The notes beneath the pieces were generated by a model, which saw only the letters and a list, made by a program, of their open reading frames with translations, did no database searches and was not told the origin of the DNA. A stretch of 64,000 nt of DNA from Rallus limicola. Lineage: Eukaryota; Chordata; Aves; Gruiformes; Rallidae. Shown here one piece after another: positions 26,730 through 38,902 of this stretch. Positions within the stretch are counted from its first letter, which is position 1, and each line of letters opens with the position of its first letter. The stretch spans positions 48,174,179 to 48,238,178 of the forward strand of contig JAKCOZ010000003.1 in NCBI GenBank assembly GCA_022605955.1. The letters are read 5' to 3'. Both the position numbers and the translations under genes were made by a program.

Positions 26730-27055
26730 AAATCACAGAATCTTTTTGATTGGAAGGGATCTTTAAAGGTCATTGAGTCCAACTCACCTGCAATGAGCAA
26801 GGACATTTTCAACTAGATCAGGTTGCTCAGAGCCCCATCCAATCTGACCTTGAATGTTCCAGAGATGAGGTATCTACCATTTCTCTGGACCACCTCTTCC
26901 AGTGTTTCATCACCCTTGCACTATAAAAAAATTCATCCTTATCAGAATCTACCCTCTTTTAGTTTACAACCATTGCCCCTTGTTCTATCATTACAGACCA
27001 TACTGAAAAGTCTGTCCCCATCTTTCTTTGAGTATTAAAAGGCCACAATACTTCA
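26730..27055 (-). mobile_element. CR1 LINE 3' end
   Basis: On the plus strand it starts AATCACAGAATC...GATTGGAAGGGATC, the reverse complement of the CR1 3' terminus. It then passes through the blocks corresponding to the last part of ORF2 (ACCTCTTCCAGTGTTTCATC, CCCTTGTTCTATCATTACAG). It is truncated at about 27055, where a plus-strand CR1 reverse-transcriptase segment begins. The junction shows that one element inserted beside or into the other. Confidence 0.85.
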
Positions 27056-27062
27056 TCAAGGC

Positions 27063-28102
27063 CTTTGAACTTCAGCAAGACCTTTGATACTGTCTCCCAT
27101 GACATCCTGATAGCAAAGCTGAGAAAGCATGGGATAGATGAGTGGACAGTGAGGTGGGTTGAGAATTGGCTGTCAGACCGAGCCCAGAGGGTTGTGATTT
27201 GTGGAGCAGAATCTGACTGGAGGCCTGTGACTAGCAGTGTTCCCCAGGGCTCAGTGTTTGGTCCAGTCCTGTTTAATATCTTCATTGACGACCTTGATGA
27301 GGGAATAGCATCGACCCTCAGCAAGTACGCCGATGACACAAAGCTGGGAGGAGTGGCTGACACACAGGAACACTGCACTGCCATTCAGAGAGACCTGAAC
27401 AGGCTGGAGAGCTGGGCAGTTAGAAACCAGATGAGGTTCAACAAAAGCAAGTGTAAAGTCTTGCACCTGGGAAGGAACAACCGTTTGTATCAGTACAGGC
27501 TGGGGGATGACCTGCTGGAGAAGAGCTCTGTGGAGAAGGAACTGGGGGTCCTGGTGGATGACAGGTTGGCCATGAGCCAGCAGTGTGCCTTGGTGGCTAA
27601 GAGAGCCAATGGGATCCTGGGGTGCATCCGGAGGAGTGTAGGCAGCAGGTCAAAGGAGGTGATCCTCCCCCTCTACTCTGCCCTGGTCAGGACCTACCTG
27701 GAGTATTGTGTCCATTTCTGAGCTCGTTGGTATAAAAAGGACAGGGATCTCCTGGAGAGAGTCCAAAGAAGGGCTGCGAAGATGATTAAGGGCCTGGAGC
27801 ATCTCCCCTATGAGGAAAGGCTGAGTAAGTTGGGACTGTTCAGCCTTGAGAAGAGAAGACTAAGGGGGGACCTAATTAAAGTCTATAATTATCTTAAGCA
27901 GGGGATACAGGGGGAATCAGCCAGCCCCTTTTCAGTGGTCTGTGGAGACAGGACAAGGGGCAATGGCTGCAAGTTGGAGCACAGGAAGTTCCGCACCAAC
28001 ATGCGGAAGAGCTTTTTTACAGTGAGGGTGACAGAGCCCTGGGACAGGCTGCCCAGGGAGGTGGTGGAGTCTCCTTCACTGGAGATATTCAAGACCTTCT
28101 GA
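27063..28102 (+). pseudogene. CR1 LINE reverse-transcriptase fragment, one in-frame stop
   Basis: CR1 ORF2 supplies the endonuclease/reverse transcriptase that copies the element. This fragment starts inside the RT palm ([14 protein letters not shown]), keeps [34 protein letters not shown] and the catalytic [11 protein letters not shown], then the thumb region ([20 protein letters not shown]) and the C-terminus ([20 protein letters not shown]). The frame is open from 27065 to 28102 except for a single TGA at 27719-27721, at a position where CR1 proteins usually have tryptophan (HF-stop-ARWYKKD). It lacks the endonuclease domain and RT N-terminus, so it is a dead 5'-truncated copy. At 28102 it is cut off by the start of a minus-strand CR1. 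Confidence 0.88.
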
Positions 28103-28816
28103 ATAGCACCTTGTCCTTCACTTTTGTCAACTGTATTGCTCAGCTTAATGTTATTTGCAGACTTACTAACCTCTGAGGGTGCAGGGGTCACTGATCTCCA
28201 TCTGTGCATTAAGCAATTGACCACTACTGTTGGGATATGATCATCCAACCAATTCCCCATCCACCAAACAGTCCATCCATCAGATTTGTATCTCTCCAAT
28301 TTAGACAAAAGAATGTTGTGGGGGACTTTGACAAAGGCCTTACAGATTTTCAGATAGATTAAATCCATAGCTCTTATAGCATCCACTGATGTAATCACCC
28401 CATCATCAAAGGCCACTAGGTTGGTCAAGCAGGATTTGTCCTTGGTGAAGCCATGCTTGCTGTCTTGAATAACCTTCTTGTCTTCCATATGCCTTAGCAT
28501 AGCTTCTAGGAGGATCTGTTTCCCTTTTTCCAGTCAAGAGTGACTTCACCTGACTGCCATGACTTTTCAAATATCATGGAGCATGGTTTGGCAACTATAT
28601 CAGCCTGGTCCCTCAGGACTCTGGGATGCATCTTGTCAGGTTTCTAAGGTGGTCATGGACCTGATCTTCTTTGGGGCCTTTGCTTCCTCCAGCCCCTGTC
28701 TTGCCATTCACTTGAGAAGAATGGGAAGAAGGGTTTCTAGTGAAGACTGAAGCAAAAGTTGTCGAGTACCTCGACCTTCTTGTCCATTATTACCAGTTTG
28801 CCAGTCTTGGTTATTC
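28103..28816 (-). mobile_element. Degenerate CR1-family LINE, RT part (segment 1 of a split element)
   Basis: The minus-strand translation contains KHGFTKDKSCLTNLVAF, then an RT motif-A region in which the usual LDLCKAFDTVPHN reads LKICKAFVKVPHN, followed by NILLSKLERYKSDGWTVWWM. The catalytic Asp of motif A is therefore replaced in this copy. Further upstream on the minus strand (28520-28816) lies the poorly conserved linker between endonuclease and RT. The same old element continues at 29061-29530 and 29826-30190 and is interrupted by two younger CR1 tails. Confidence 0.75.
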
Positions 28817-29060
28817 ACAAAATCACAGAATCACAGAATGGTAGGAACTGAATGGAACCTTGGAAGATCTTGTAGTCTTACCTTCCCACTAGAGCAGGAT
28901 CACTTAGAGTAGGTCACACAGGAAGGTTTGGAATGTCTCCAGAGAAGGAGACCCCACAACCTCTCTGGGCAGCCTGTGCCAGTGCTCTGCCAATCTTCAC
29001 ATGGAACCTCTTATGCTCCAGCTTGCACCCATTGCCTCTTGCCCTATCATTGGACATTAC
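28817..29060 (-). mobile_element. Nested CR1 3' end
   Basis: AATCACAGAATCACAGAATG at the left edge is the reversed CR1 tail. The block ACCTCTCTGGGCAGCCTGTG and the conserved downstream sequence follow. It lies within the older minus-strand CR1: sequence typical of the older element's linker occurs on both sides, so this copy inserted into it. Confidence 0.8.
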
Positions 29061-29530
29061 TGGTGGAAAATGCTTCCTCTGACTTTCCTTTTCTCACTGA
29101 TGTACCTGTAGTATCCTTTATTTTTCTTTGCATCACTTGCTAAGCTTAGCTACAGCTGCACCTTGGCCTTCCTGACTCCCATCCTGACTCAACTGGGCAG
29201 CATCCCTATACTCCTTCCTTCTTCCACTGCCTGTCCTTTTCTCTCTTGCCCTTTAGTTTGACTAGCAGCTCTCAACTCAGCCATGCTGGTCTCCTGCCAT
29301 TCTTTCTTATACCCAGGAAATGAGAGCTCTCATGCTCTGTGGAAAGCATTGTTCAGGTTTCCCTGATTCAGTAGAATCAGGGGATTCTATTGACCAACTC
29401 CTTGAACAGCTGAAAGTTTGCTTTCCTAAAATTCAGGATCTGAACTTCATTGCACCTCACCCATATCCTTGAGGACTGCAAATTCCCCAGTGCATGATTA
29501 CTGTAGCCCAGACTACTGACCATCTTGTCA
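29061..29530 (-). mobile_element. Degenerate CR1-family LINE, endonuclease-RT linker (segment 2)
   Basis: Sequence such as TTTCTCACTGATGTACCTGT and the following run match, with many changes, the minus-oriented region between endonuclease and RT of long CR1 elements. No frame is open. A short hairpin (CCCTGATTC/GAATCAGGG, 29361-29382) lies in it. Confidence 0.65.
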
Positions 29531-29825
29531 CCACAGAATCACAGAATCATGGAAAGGACCATGGAAAGGAAAAATGGAAAGGACCTCAGGTGATCATCTA
29601 GTCCTAGCCCCCTGACAAAACAGGATCACCTAGAACAAGTTGCACATGACAGCGTCCAGGCAGGTTTTTAATGTCTCCAGAGAAGGAGACTTCATAACCT
29701 CTCTGGGCAGCCAGTTCCAGTGCTCCACCACACTCAGAGTGAAGAAGTTTTTCCTCATGTTGAGATGGAAATTCCTATATTCAGGTTTGTGCCTATTGCC
29801 TCTTGTCCTGTCTCTGAGGACCAAC
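29531..29825 (-). mobile_element. Nested CR1 3' end
   Basis: The reversed tail (ACAGAATCACAGAATCATGG) is followed by ATGTCTCCAGAGAAGGAGAC, ACCTCTCTGGGCAGCCAGTT and CAGAGTGAAGAAGTTTTTCC. The minus-strand translation includes RNFHLNMRKNFFTLSVVEHW, the CR1 ORF2 C-terminus. The tail region contains a small duplication of GGAAAGGACCATGGAAAGGA type. It interrupts the older element, which resumes at 29826. Confidence 0.82.
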
Positions 29826-30190
29826 AATTAGCTCGCTTGTGTTGGTGACCAACAGTTCCATCCCCTCTGGTAGGGCTGTTGTTTACTTGTCTTAAGAAAA
29901 TATCCTCAATGCATTCCAGGAATCTCCTGGATTGCCTACAGCTCACTGTGCTAATTTTCCAGCGTATGTTTGGGGTGGTCGAAGTTCCCTAGTAGGATGA
30001 GAATCTGTGAGCATGATGCCTCCTGTAGATGGAGTAAGAAGGATTCATCAATAGGCTCCCCTTTATTGGGTGGCCTGTGTATTAGACAGCAAGCTCAAGG
30101 CTCCCTTTGTTTCCTCAGTCTCTAATTCTTACCCTGCTCATGGCTATTCTTCAGAGATAGCTCTTCACAATCCATCCATTTCTTGGTGCA
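29826..30190 (-). mobile_element. Degenerate CR1-family LINE, endonuclease region (segment 3)
   Basis: The block CAATGCATTCCAGGAATCTCCTGGATTGCC and the following GGGGTGGTCGAAGTTCCC (29905-29990) correspond to the minus-oriented endonuclease end of long CR1 elements, where the GDFN motif is encoded. Downstream similarity fades near 30190. Together with segments 1 and 2 it reconstructs one old CR1 of about 1.5 kb. Confidence 0.65.
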
Positions 30191-30598
30191 AAAAGAAATA
30201 CCTCTGACAGAAGTAAAATACTTTAAAAAAAATATTTAGTGCAATCAAAATGCTTCTCTCTGATTTTGACCATTCACTGTTTTTTTTGAATCATCATTAT
30301 TCAATTTAATTTTGGCCTGATGATTGCCGCCAATTACCAAACGAACAATGAAATAATGCCATGAGATCTTTGTTTTATTTTTGGTCTGATACTTGTTAAC
30401 ATCACTTGTTGCTCACATTTCTACAACACTTTTTCTATATTTCAACAAACTTGTCCTCATCTTTAAGGTCTCTCATGCACAACCCTATTACTGTTCTGTG
30501 ATGAGGAATTAGCTGCCATTGCCAAATGGCTCACATATTGTCCTACCAGTCTTTAAAAGTTTTCTTCCTTCTCTTTTTGTGTTTTTTGTACTTGATAG
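30191..30598. other. AT-rich non-coding DNA
   Basis: Nothing recognised. A pyrimidine-rich run (30550-30595) leads into the exon candidate described separately. Confidence 0.45.
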
Positions 30599-30737
30599 GA
30601 GTTCACTGGACACATCTGTAGATGTACCAAATCGTTTCCATTCAGATTTCTTTCTCAAACTTACTGGAAAACCTTCAAAGAATGAATGGATTATTTGGCT
30701 TTTTGTGTTGATTTCACTGGCTGTCATTCTGAACTAA
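30599..30737 (+). CDS. Candidate terminal exon encoding a C-terminal membrane segment (unrecognised)
   Basis: A long pyrimidine tract ends in TTGTACTTGATAG, a plausible 3' splice site, at 30598. The following frame is open to a TAA at 30735-30737 and reads DVPNRFHSDFFLKLTG, then a charged stretch (KPSKNE) and a hydrophobic run WIIWLFVLISLAVIL ending in N-stop. This would be a tail-anchor or C-terminal transmembrane helix of about 45 residues in total. The frame also stays open upstream of the splice site, so the whole may be a chance 73-codon frame. I do not recognise a family and see no upstream partner exons. It is not inside a recognised repeat. Confidence 0.2.
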
Positions 30738-30863
30738 TATTGTTTCATTACATTTTTTACCCACCTCATCTGTCTGTATTCATGCACAGTTGTGACACAT
30801 ATTTATTTATAAGCAGCTTTGGATAGTTCCTGCCTTTTTCCTTTTGTCAGGACAATACCTGAC

Positions 30864-31414
30864 TGATGCAATTTAATCCCAGACAGTAGCTAAGCATGAC
30901 ACAGTTGCTTACTCACTTCTCCCTGCAAGCGCATGGGGAGGAGAATGAAAAAAACAAAACCATCATCAGTAGAGATAAAGAGAGTTTAGTAGGATAACAA
31001 AATAAGAGAAAAACAATAACAACAACAACGATCACAATAATACAAGGGAAGCAAACATGCAATTGCCCAATATATGCAAAAGGAAAATAAAACAATCTGC
31101 TGCTCAGTCTATTTCCAAGCAGCAATCCCACCTAGCTCACCTCCCTAGTTATATGCAGAGCATGATGTTCTAAGTCAGGGAATCTCTCTTTTTCTAGCCT
31201 GGGTCAGCTGTCCTGGCTCTGCTCTCCCAGTCTCTTGTGCACCTGGCAGGGTGTGAGAAGCTGAAAAGCCTTTGACTTGGTGTAGGCACTACAACTACCT
31301 AGCAACAATTAAAACATTGGTATGTTATCAACATTATTCTCATAATAAATCCAAAACACAGCACTAAACCTACTACTGGAAAATAAATTATCACGCTCAG
31401 TTAAAGCTAGAACA
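30864..31414 (-). mobile_element. Solo LTR of an avian endogenous retrovirus, same broad family as 3588-4170
   Basis: On the plus strand it starts TGATGCAATTTAATCCCAG, the reverse complement of a ...GGGTTAAACCACAACA-type end. It ends near GTTAAAGCTAGAACA, the reverse of the TGT-GCTGGTTTTGGCTGGG-type start. Internal blocks shared in reverse with the 3.6 kb LTR are ATGCAGAGCATGATGTTCTA, GGGTCAGCTGTCCTGGCTCT, AAAAGCCTTTGACTTGGTGT and AATCCAAAACACAGCACTAA. The poly(A) hexamer is mutated to ACTAAA. An AAC/AAT-rich run (31010-31030) and many substitutions indicate an older insertion. No clear target-site duplication remains. Confidence 0.8.
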
Positions 31415-34400
31415 TTAACAAAATGAAGTCCAAATCCATGTAGGGGTCCTCACATTTAAGTTGTAAAGACAGAATTAAAGAAAACTCTGACTGTAATCCA
31501 GCAGCACTGCACATATTCCGTGGAATAATTTGCAGTATCAGATATACTGATTAATGAATACAGCGTGTCTATAAATTTTCTGTGGATTTCTTTAGGATTA
31601 AGAAAGAAATTTTCATGGATTCATTGCAACTATAAGTTGATTTATTTTTTTTATAAGTCTTTATTTTTTTATGTTAGACACTATAAACTCATTGTGTATT
31701 AAGGTTAAAAATTTGTAATAAAAAGATTGGAAAGGGCTACCTGCTGAACTATGAGATTGTGCAGCCAGGGAAACAAATTATATTCTACTCCACATCCCTC
31801 TGTAAAATAGATGTCATTTAGGAGAAGCCCTTAAAAAGAGATTTCTTAATTGGAAAAACATCCTTTTCAGTCACAAGTGGCTGAGCTGAAGTGTGTCCTC
31901 AGAATATCAATATGAGCTGAAGCTATTAAAATGTCATGGGTAACCTTTTTAGAAAGCCTAATTTAATTAGAAAATAATAATTAGTGTATTCTTACCAGTA
32001 AGAAATGCCTGCCTGAAATGAACTTCATCTAAACTCTTAATTTCAATAGATAACACTCCACTGGAAAAGATTCAACATATGAACAATGAGATTGAGTTTG
32101 CAAATACTGTGATTAACATACAGTTTTTTACTATTGGAGGTAATTTTTGGATCATGCTGGAGGGCAGGGACAATTCCTGATCACACCTAGAAAAAAATGG
32201 TTTTGCACGTGTCAGCAGGTCTTAAACAAAATATATTTTTTTAAAAAAATAATCATCAGACCAATCAATGTCATTATACACAGCGTAGTTTCCTTGCTTT
32301 TCCTGAAATCAATGAGAGCAGAGACCTCATGAACTGAAGGAAAAAGGCAGCATGGCACCCTGCAGAGTATTTTGTCATTTAAACCTGAGTGAGTTAGAGC
32401 CTTGCTCTAGCAAGCATTTTACAGGTACATTTTCATCCAGATGAAAATATTACATCCCATGTCAGGCCTGGAGAGATGCTTCCTTTTAAGTGCAGGGCTG
32501 GCTGGAATAAAAGCAGTCATATTAAATGGAACTGTATTGTCTGAGGAAAATTGTGGGTCTAGGATATAACTAGGGTGGCATCTGAGCAGTATTTGGAGAT
32601 CAGCTGATGTAACATTTTGGAAAGATTGCTCAACAGCTTCCATACTTAGAAATAAACGTTACAAAAAACATATCACTGGATGTAGGACTGGAGAGTCATT
32701 ATTTAGGAAACACAACACAGGAGTATTGCAACTGAACACTTACAGGCAGTGATTTTAAAACCACACTTTTAAAACACTGCAGGACAGTTCTACTTCCATT
32801 TGCTAGCCAGGGCCCATGAGATGACCAAAGCCAATCTGCTTCGGTTGGTACCAGGGTACAGAAGTAGCTAATTTACTTGAAATGCCTCCTTTGTCCACAC
32901 TCAAGTTGTTTTTAATTGGCTTGATTCTTGGTTTGGGAGTTATCCTGACTGCATGCCATCCATCAGTCATGGTGGGCAGCCAGAAGTGACCCCTTCAGTA
33001 ATGACCTTCTTGGCTCCCCATATTCCCTCACAGAGGACTTGGCCTTTACTGTGTACTTCATATTCAGCCTCGGTGAGCAAAGAGCCATGGGAAAATGTAT
33101 CACACTCAATCCTTTTCCCCAGAAACAAACTTAATTTCCCACTTCAAATATTTCATGGGATTTCACCTGGTGAGGAGTCAATGGAAGAACCAACACATTT
33201 AAGCCACAGAAATCTGTATCCTACTCTAAAATTCTATGAAAAAAGCCTCTGCTGTGGATGACAGCATCACATACCATATTATGAAACAGGGAGGGAATGA
33301 AATGCATGGGTTGGGCTGTCCTTGTCTAAGTATGCCAAAGCTAACGGTTTCTCTCTGCCTGAATGTCACTGACCTCCCTTCACACAACACAGCTGGCATA
33401 GGAATTACTTCACTGCATTTCCCTGTACTATGAAATCCCACAGGCATTGCCTGCTTCTTCCTGAAATACTCTCAGCTTGCTATCCTTTCTCACTTCAGCA
33501 GACTCCATACAACTACGAAATGCTGGCTCCAGACAACTTAAAAAATGAAATGTGATCAGATCTTTATGCCTCTGCACAGAGGGGCACATTGTGGATTTTG
33601 CTTTCAGGTACAGAAAGCTTAAAAAAATCCCAAAAACCTGATAGAAAAGATATCCTAACTTGCAGCTTCACAAGTGCACTCAACCTTCCCTAAAGTTGAG
33701 ATTTCAAGAAATAAATGGCTCAAATCAGGCTATGGAGACGTGTCAGAAATCCAGAAATCATGGCTCTTTTAAGGCATGATTGCCTACTCACGTCTGTAAC
33801 AATTGGTGCAGAATGTGACTAATTTTGCAGCTCTCCATGCTGATTTGTAAGTATTATATGAAAGAAATCGGAGCAAAAAGAGGCTTTTAATTCTAGTCTG
33901 GACTTGAGTAGTGCAGCAATATACTCAGGAAAGCCACAGCGGCTGCTGTTTCCTTCTGTTCCTATGTCACTTGCGAAGACCCTGAATGGTAATAACACTT
34001 CCCATCTCCTTGAACAGGTCACTTCCACAGCTCGGTGGCCTTTTACATCCCTTACAGGTGTACAGGTACTGCTCTCACCTCCTTTGTGCTCTGCCAGCTG
34101 CCCAGCACAGAGAGCAGCATCAGCAGGGGCCCCTGCAGCCAGCCAGCCTGCTGGAACGGTGGTTTTCTTCTCTGATCAACCTGGGGAAAGCTGAGGGTTG
34201 ATGAGTGATCCTGACTGGCATTTGACCGCATTGTTGGGAATTTGAAGCAGCCTCCAACAACTAGAAGTTTCTTTCTGCTTTCTGGTTCACCATTCCCTGT
34301 TTCCTCAGATTCTTGCTTCCTCCTTCTAAATACTTCCAAGCACTCCAGGTCAGATTTATACGCATTGTATCTCATTCTCTCTCAAGAACTTAATTTTTTA

Positions 34401-37299
34401 ACCCAACTTTTAAGGTAGGCTTGGATTACAGTCTCAACTATCTTTAGTGTTTCATAGTCTTAATTCTGTTGCCTTGACAGCAGTCGCTACATCTAACCCT
34501 AGTCCTGTCTGGATCTAATCACCGAGTTGTATAAAAACAGGTGTGTAAAACACAAATACGTTAGGGTCCTCCAAAATAGCACCCCACACTGAAAAGAAAA
34601 TGTGATTTCAGCTACAGGATGCCTGTGCTAAGGATGATTCAAGGGGAAGAGTAGGCTTAGAAAGGAGTAGGGAATGGCCTCCCTGATAGGCGGGGAGTGA
34701 TTGTATGGAGATGCAACACACTTTTAATGGCCGAATAACCCCAGGAGCTGATCTCTCAGGCAGAAACTGTTGAGTACCTGACTGGTCCTGGGCACTGCAT
34801 GTTCCCAGGTAGTGGCTACAGCTAGAGAAGGGGAGCTCTCATATCAGTGACCATCGCTGCAGCTCCGTGAAGATTTTTAGAAAAATTGCTTCTGTCTTCC
34901 CATAGCTCAGCTGCCATTGCTGGTTATCACAATCCCACAAACATTGCCTGTCCTGCCAGTCACAGCTGGCTGCGTGCTGGCTGTGTGGTTGGACTGCTGA
35001 ATAGTTCTTTCAAACAAAGGCAAAGCTATACAAATGTCATTATTAACCATAAACTGGCATAACAAAGTGATATGAAGTACACATCCATTCAGAGTAGATG
35101 AAGTGTTGCTCTTAGAGCAGATAAATGAATTGATGCTTCCTCACTGTACAAATGCAGACTGAGTGGAGGAACAATTTCTCAGGTGCATCAGTTTAAAAAG
35201 CTCTCTAAGCAGCAATGTTTTGAACATGGCTGCATCACAGTAACTACCACGTAATATCTTCATATCTAAATCAGTTTTATTGCAGATAATTTAGGTTCCT
35301 GTAGCATAGAGCTCAGCAAAGGATATAAAACCCACCTATGAAATCAGAGCAGTACTTGGATGATTAGCAATATTGCTAGCACTTCCTAAGCTCATTAATT
35401 TAGAGCTGTCTTGGGTAGGTCTGTGCTGTAATACAGTCACAGAAGCAATTACAGACCTTGCATTAGCTGTATGCAATCGTTCCGCTCTTGCAAGATGTGG
35501 ATATGTAGCAGTTAAATCCTGTATCTCTGTCTTACTAATTACAAACAGATCAGGTTTATAGTTCCCCAAAACAGTTGTGAAATTTTATGCATGCTCATGT
35601 CTCTGCTGAAAACTACAGAATTCTATACAATATTATTACACATCAAGTTTTAACTTACTGTGACAAAATAAGGCTTCCAAAATTCAGTAGCTGGCTCTGC
35701 ACCACTCAGCACCTACCAACAGGACACTAATTTAATAAGGTTTTGCCCTTGTTCTAGCACTGGACAATATCAGCCCCACTTTTTCTAGCTCTGTAGGAAA
35801 TGCAGTTGCAAAGACTTTCCATCGCTTTCAATGCTAAAATGGGGGTGCAGGAACTTGTTCCTTGGTCCATGGCCCTCTGACTTAGGAATAGGAACCTCTT
35901 TTACCAAATACAGCTATGGAAACTCCTTCTTCCCTTGCTTTCTGAAACTCAGCATTTTCCCCCTGCATGCTTCTCTGGGTTGAGTTGCAAAATGCAGATA
36001 TAGTTAGCAGAGTGCTTAGCACTCCCCAAAGGATTTTCTGAGATTCAATCCTAACACATTCTGCATTTCCAGATTGCGTACTCCCTTAGGATTGCAATAT
36101 TTTCAAGGCTTTCACGGTATTTTATACATTATATGTAACAAAATTTATTCACCATACAGTCACTTACCAATCGCCCAATCCCCTTGATCACCTCCAGCTC
36201 ATGTTGTAGACCATCACAGAAAACAGATGCAGCAGAAGACATGCTAAGTTCTCCACAGACAATTTCTGTCAACATTAGTAGTGCTTGCTGTCCCAGCTGC
36301 TCATATGCTTAAATTCCTTTATTCACCTTGTGCCTCTGTTCTATAGTTTTCTCTCCATCTGATGGTCTTTCCCTAGAGCTCTCAAGACTACAATTTCATC
36401 TTTCTTTAGTGCAAGCAGGTCATTACCTTGGAAAGCCTTGTCGATCACTTGAACACATTGTACAACTGATCACATATGTGTAACGGATGCTGCCAAATTA
36501 CTGGGGCAAAAGAATAGTTCTGAGAGTATGCTACACAGCCTGAAGCAAAAGGCAACAGCACACTACTCACGAATGAAAGAGCTACTTTCACTTGGAGGTA
36601 ATGTCCCTTCTGCTTCTACCTTGGAGGTAGTTCACATGACTTAGCCATCATTTTTTTGTTTGGGGGGTGTGTGTAGTGTGTGTTATGTTCTGTACTCCTG
36701 AGATCATGAGGATTGGGGTACTTAAACACTGCTCTGCACAAAACACTATTCAAGGAAGTTCTGATGCACGAACCCACACATTCCACAAACACTTTATGTA
36801 AATATTTACCCTAAACATGGATTCAGGCAGAAAACAGGCTTTTGAACAAGAAGGCTGGAGCTATTGGCTATTTTTCTTTTAGCAGAAGAGGGTCAAATAG
36901 CTAACTGGGTGAGCAACCTCTTTTAAAGACCATTTGCATGTATCGAAAATGGATAATGTCTTCTTAGTCTTGTCTGGTCATGGAATACACATCTGTAGCA
37001 AGTCTTGGTAAGAATGCAAAGTAAAGAAAAGATCACAGGGAAAACAAGGGATTGCTTATTCACACGCACACAGCAATAACATTTGCAATGAAAGGCCATT
37101 TTTTAAACAGATGTAAGAGTGATATGTGGAATCCTTTCTGAGAAACAAACAAATCAAGACTGTATTTTTACAAAACATATCCCTGAAAATATACCTACAC
37201 CTGCCTGTTACAACAGGTTTGGTATTTTTCCACATTGTGACTCATATTCACAATATTCTATCATCTTCTTGATGTCTGATTTCCTACTTCAACCCATAG
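31415..37299. other. AT-rich single-copy DNA, no gene recognised
   Basis: The largest frames (32953-33261 plus, 102 codons; 34052-34375 minus, 107 codons) show no domain and lack convincing splice contexts. A GT-rich run lies at 36661-36685. A somewhat GC-richer patch (33900-34300) has no CpG enrichment. No repeats were recognised. Confidence 0.5.
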
Positions 37300-38902
37300 G
37301 TGGCCCTGTATCTTAAGGACTGTTTTGATTGTTTAGATCTTAATGGTGGTGATGATAGGGTTGAATGTCTATGGGTAGGAATCAGATGGAAAACCAAGGC
37401 AGATATCATGGTGGGAATCTGTTATAGACTGCTCAACCTGGATAAAGAGCCAGACAAAATATTAAATAGGCAGCTGAGAATTCCCATAACCACTAGCTCT
37501 TGTTCTCATGAGAGACTTCAACTTATCAGATGTCAGTAGAGCAGTGAGGAAACAGTCTAGGAAGTTCCTGGAGTGAGTGGAAGACACCTTTCTGACACAG
37601 CTAGGCACTCCACTGGATCTATTGCTTGTGAACAGAGAATAACTTGTGTGTAATGTGGTGGTTGGAAGTCATCTTGGCATAGTGATCATGAAATGTTCAA
37701 GTTTTCAATTCCTGGAGAAGTAAGGAGGTGGGTCAACAGAACAGCTAGCTTGGATTTCCAAAGGGCAGACTTAGGCTTGTTTAGGAACTTGGAGTCACTT
37801 GGGAAGCAGCTCTGAAGAGTAGGTGAGTCCAGGAAAGATGGACATTCTTCAGGAACAAAATCTTGAAGACATGGGAGCAGTCCATCCACATGTGCTGAAA
37901 GATGAGCCAGAGGGGAAGAAGACAGGCCTGGCTGAATAGTGAGCTTTGACTGGAAGGCAGGAAGAAGAGGTTATGGTCTTTGAAAGAAGAGGCAGGAAAT
38001 GCAGGAACAACAAAACTATGCAGGGAGAAAATTAGAAGGGCCAAAGCACAAGCAGAAATTAATCTGGCTGCTGCTGAAAAATAAATAAAAATGTTTCTAT
38101 AAATACATTTATAGGAGGACTAAGGACAATCTCCATCTTTTATTAGATGGAGGGGAAACATAGTGACAAAGGATGAGGAAAAGGCTGAGGTTCTTAATGT
38201 CTTCTTTGCCTCAGGCTCTAGTAGGAAGATCAGTTGTTCTCAGGTACTCAGCCCCCTGAGCTGGAAGGCAGGGGAGGGGAGCAGAATGAAGCCACCATAA
38301 TAGAAGGGGAAATGGTTAGTGACCTGCTACACCACTTAGACACACACAAGCCTATGAGGCCAGATGGGATCCAACCAAAGGTATTGAGGCAGCTGGCAGA
38401 AGTGCTCATCAAGCTGCTTTCCATCTTGCATCAGCAGTCCTGGGTAGCTGGGAAAGTCTCAGTTGACTGGAGGTTAGCCAGTGTGACACCTGTTGGCAAG
38501 AAGGGCTGGAAGGAGAATCTGGAGAACTACTGGCTGTCAGTCTGACCTTGGTGCCAGGGAAAGTTATGGAGCAAATCATCTTGAATGTCATCACAAGACA
38601 TGTACATAACAGCCAGGTGACCAGGCACAACCACTATGGGTTTATGAAAGGCAGGTCCTTCTTGACCAAGCTCATCTCCTGCTATGACAAGGTGACCCTC
38701 TTAAGGGAGAAGGGAAAAGCTGTGGACATTGCCTACCTGGACTTTAGTAAATCCTTTGATACCATTTCCCACAACATTATCCTGGAGAAAGTGGCTGCTC
38801 ATGTTCTGGATGGATGTATGCTTTGCTGAATAAAAAACTGGCAGGTTAGTCAGGACCAAAGAGCAGTGGTGTTCCCCAGGGCTCAGTAGTGGGGCCAATT
38901 CT
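37300..38902 (+). mobile_element. CR1 LINE with endonuclease and RT remnants
   Basis: This is the most extensive CR1 in the window. Reading along it: an endonuclease C-terminal part (DIMVGICYRLLN, then MRDFNLSDVS, where the family has GDFN), the linker, and the RT N-terminus (MRPDGIQPKVLRQLAEVL and LENYW...LTLVPGKVMEQIIL). There follow YGFMKGRSFLTKLIS, motif A YLDFSKSFDTISHN, and a final segment reaching the VPQGS-like sequence at 38870-38895. Frameshifts and stops break it repeatedly. It ends abruptly at 38902 against the tail of a minus-strand CR1, and its RT C-terminal half (including the catalytic YADD/FADD region) is absent. Confidence 0.85.

Noticed and set aside
33900..34375. GC-richer segment with overlapping frames as an exon
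   Set aside because: No CpG enrichment, frames open on both strands, and no convincing donor/acceptor pair.
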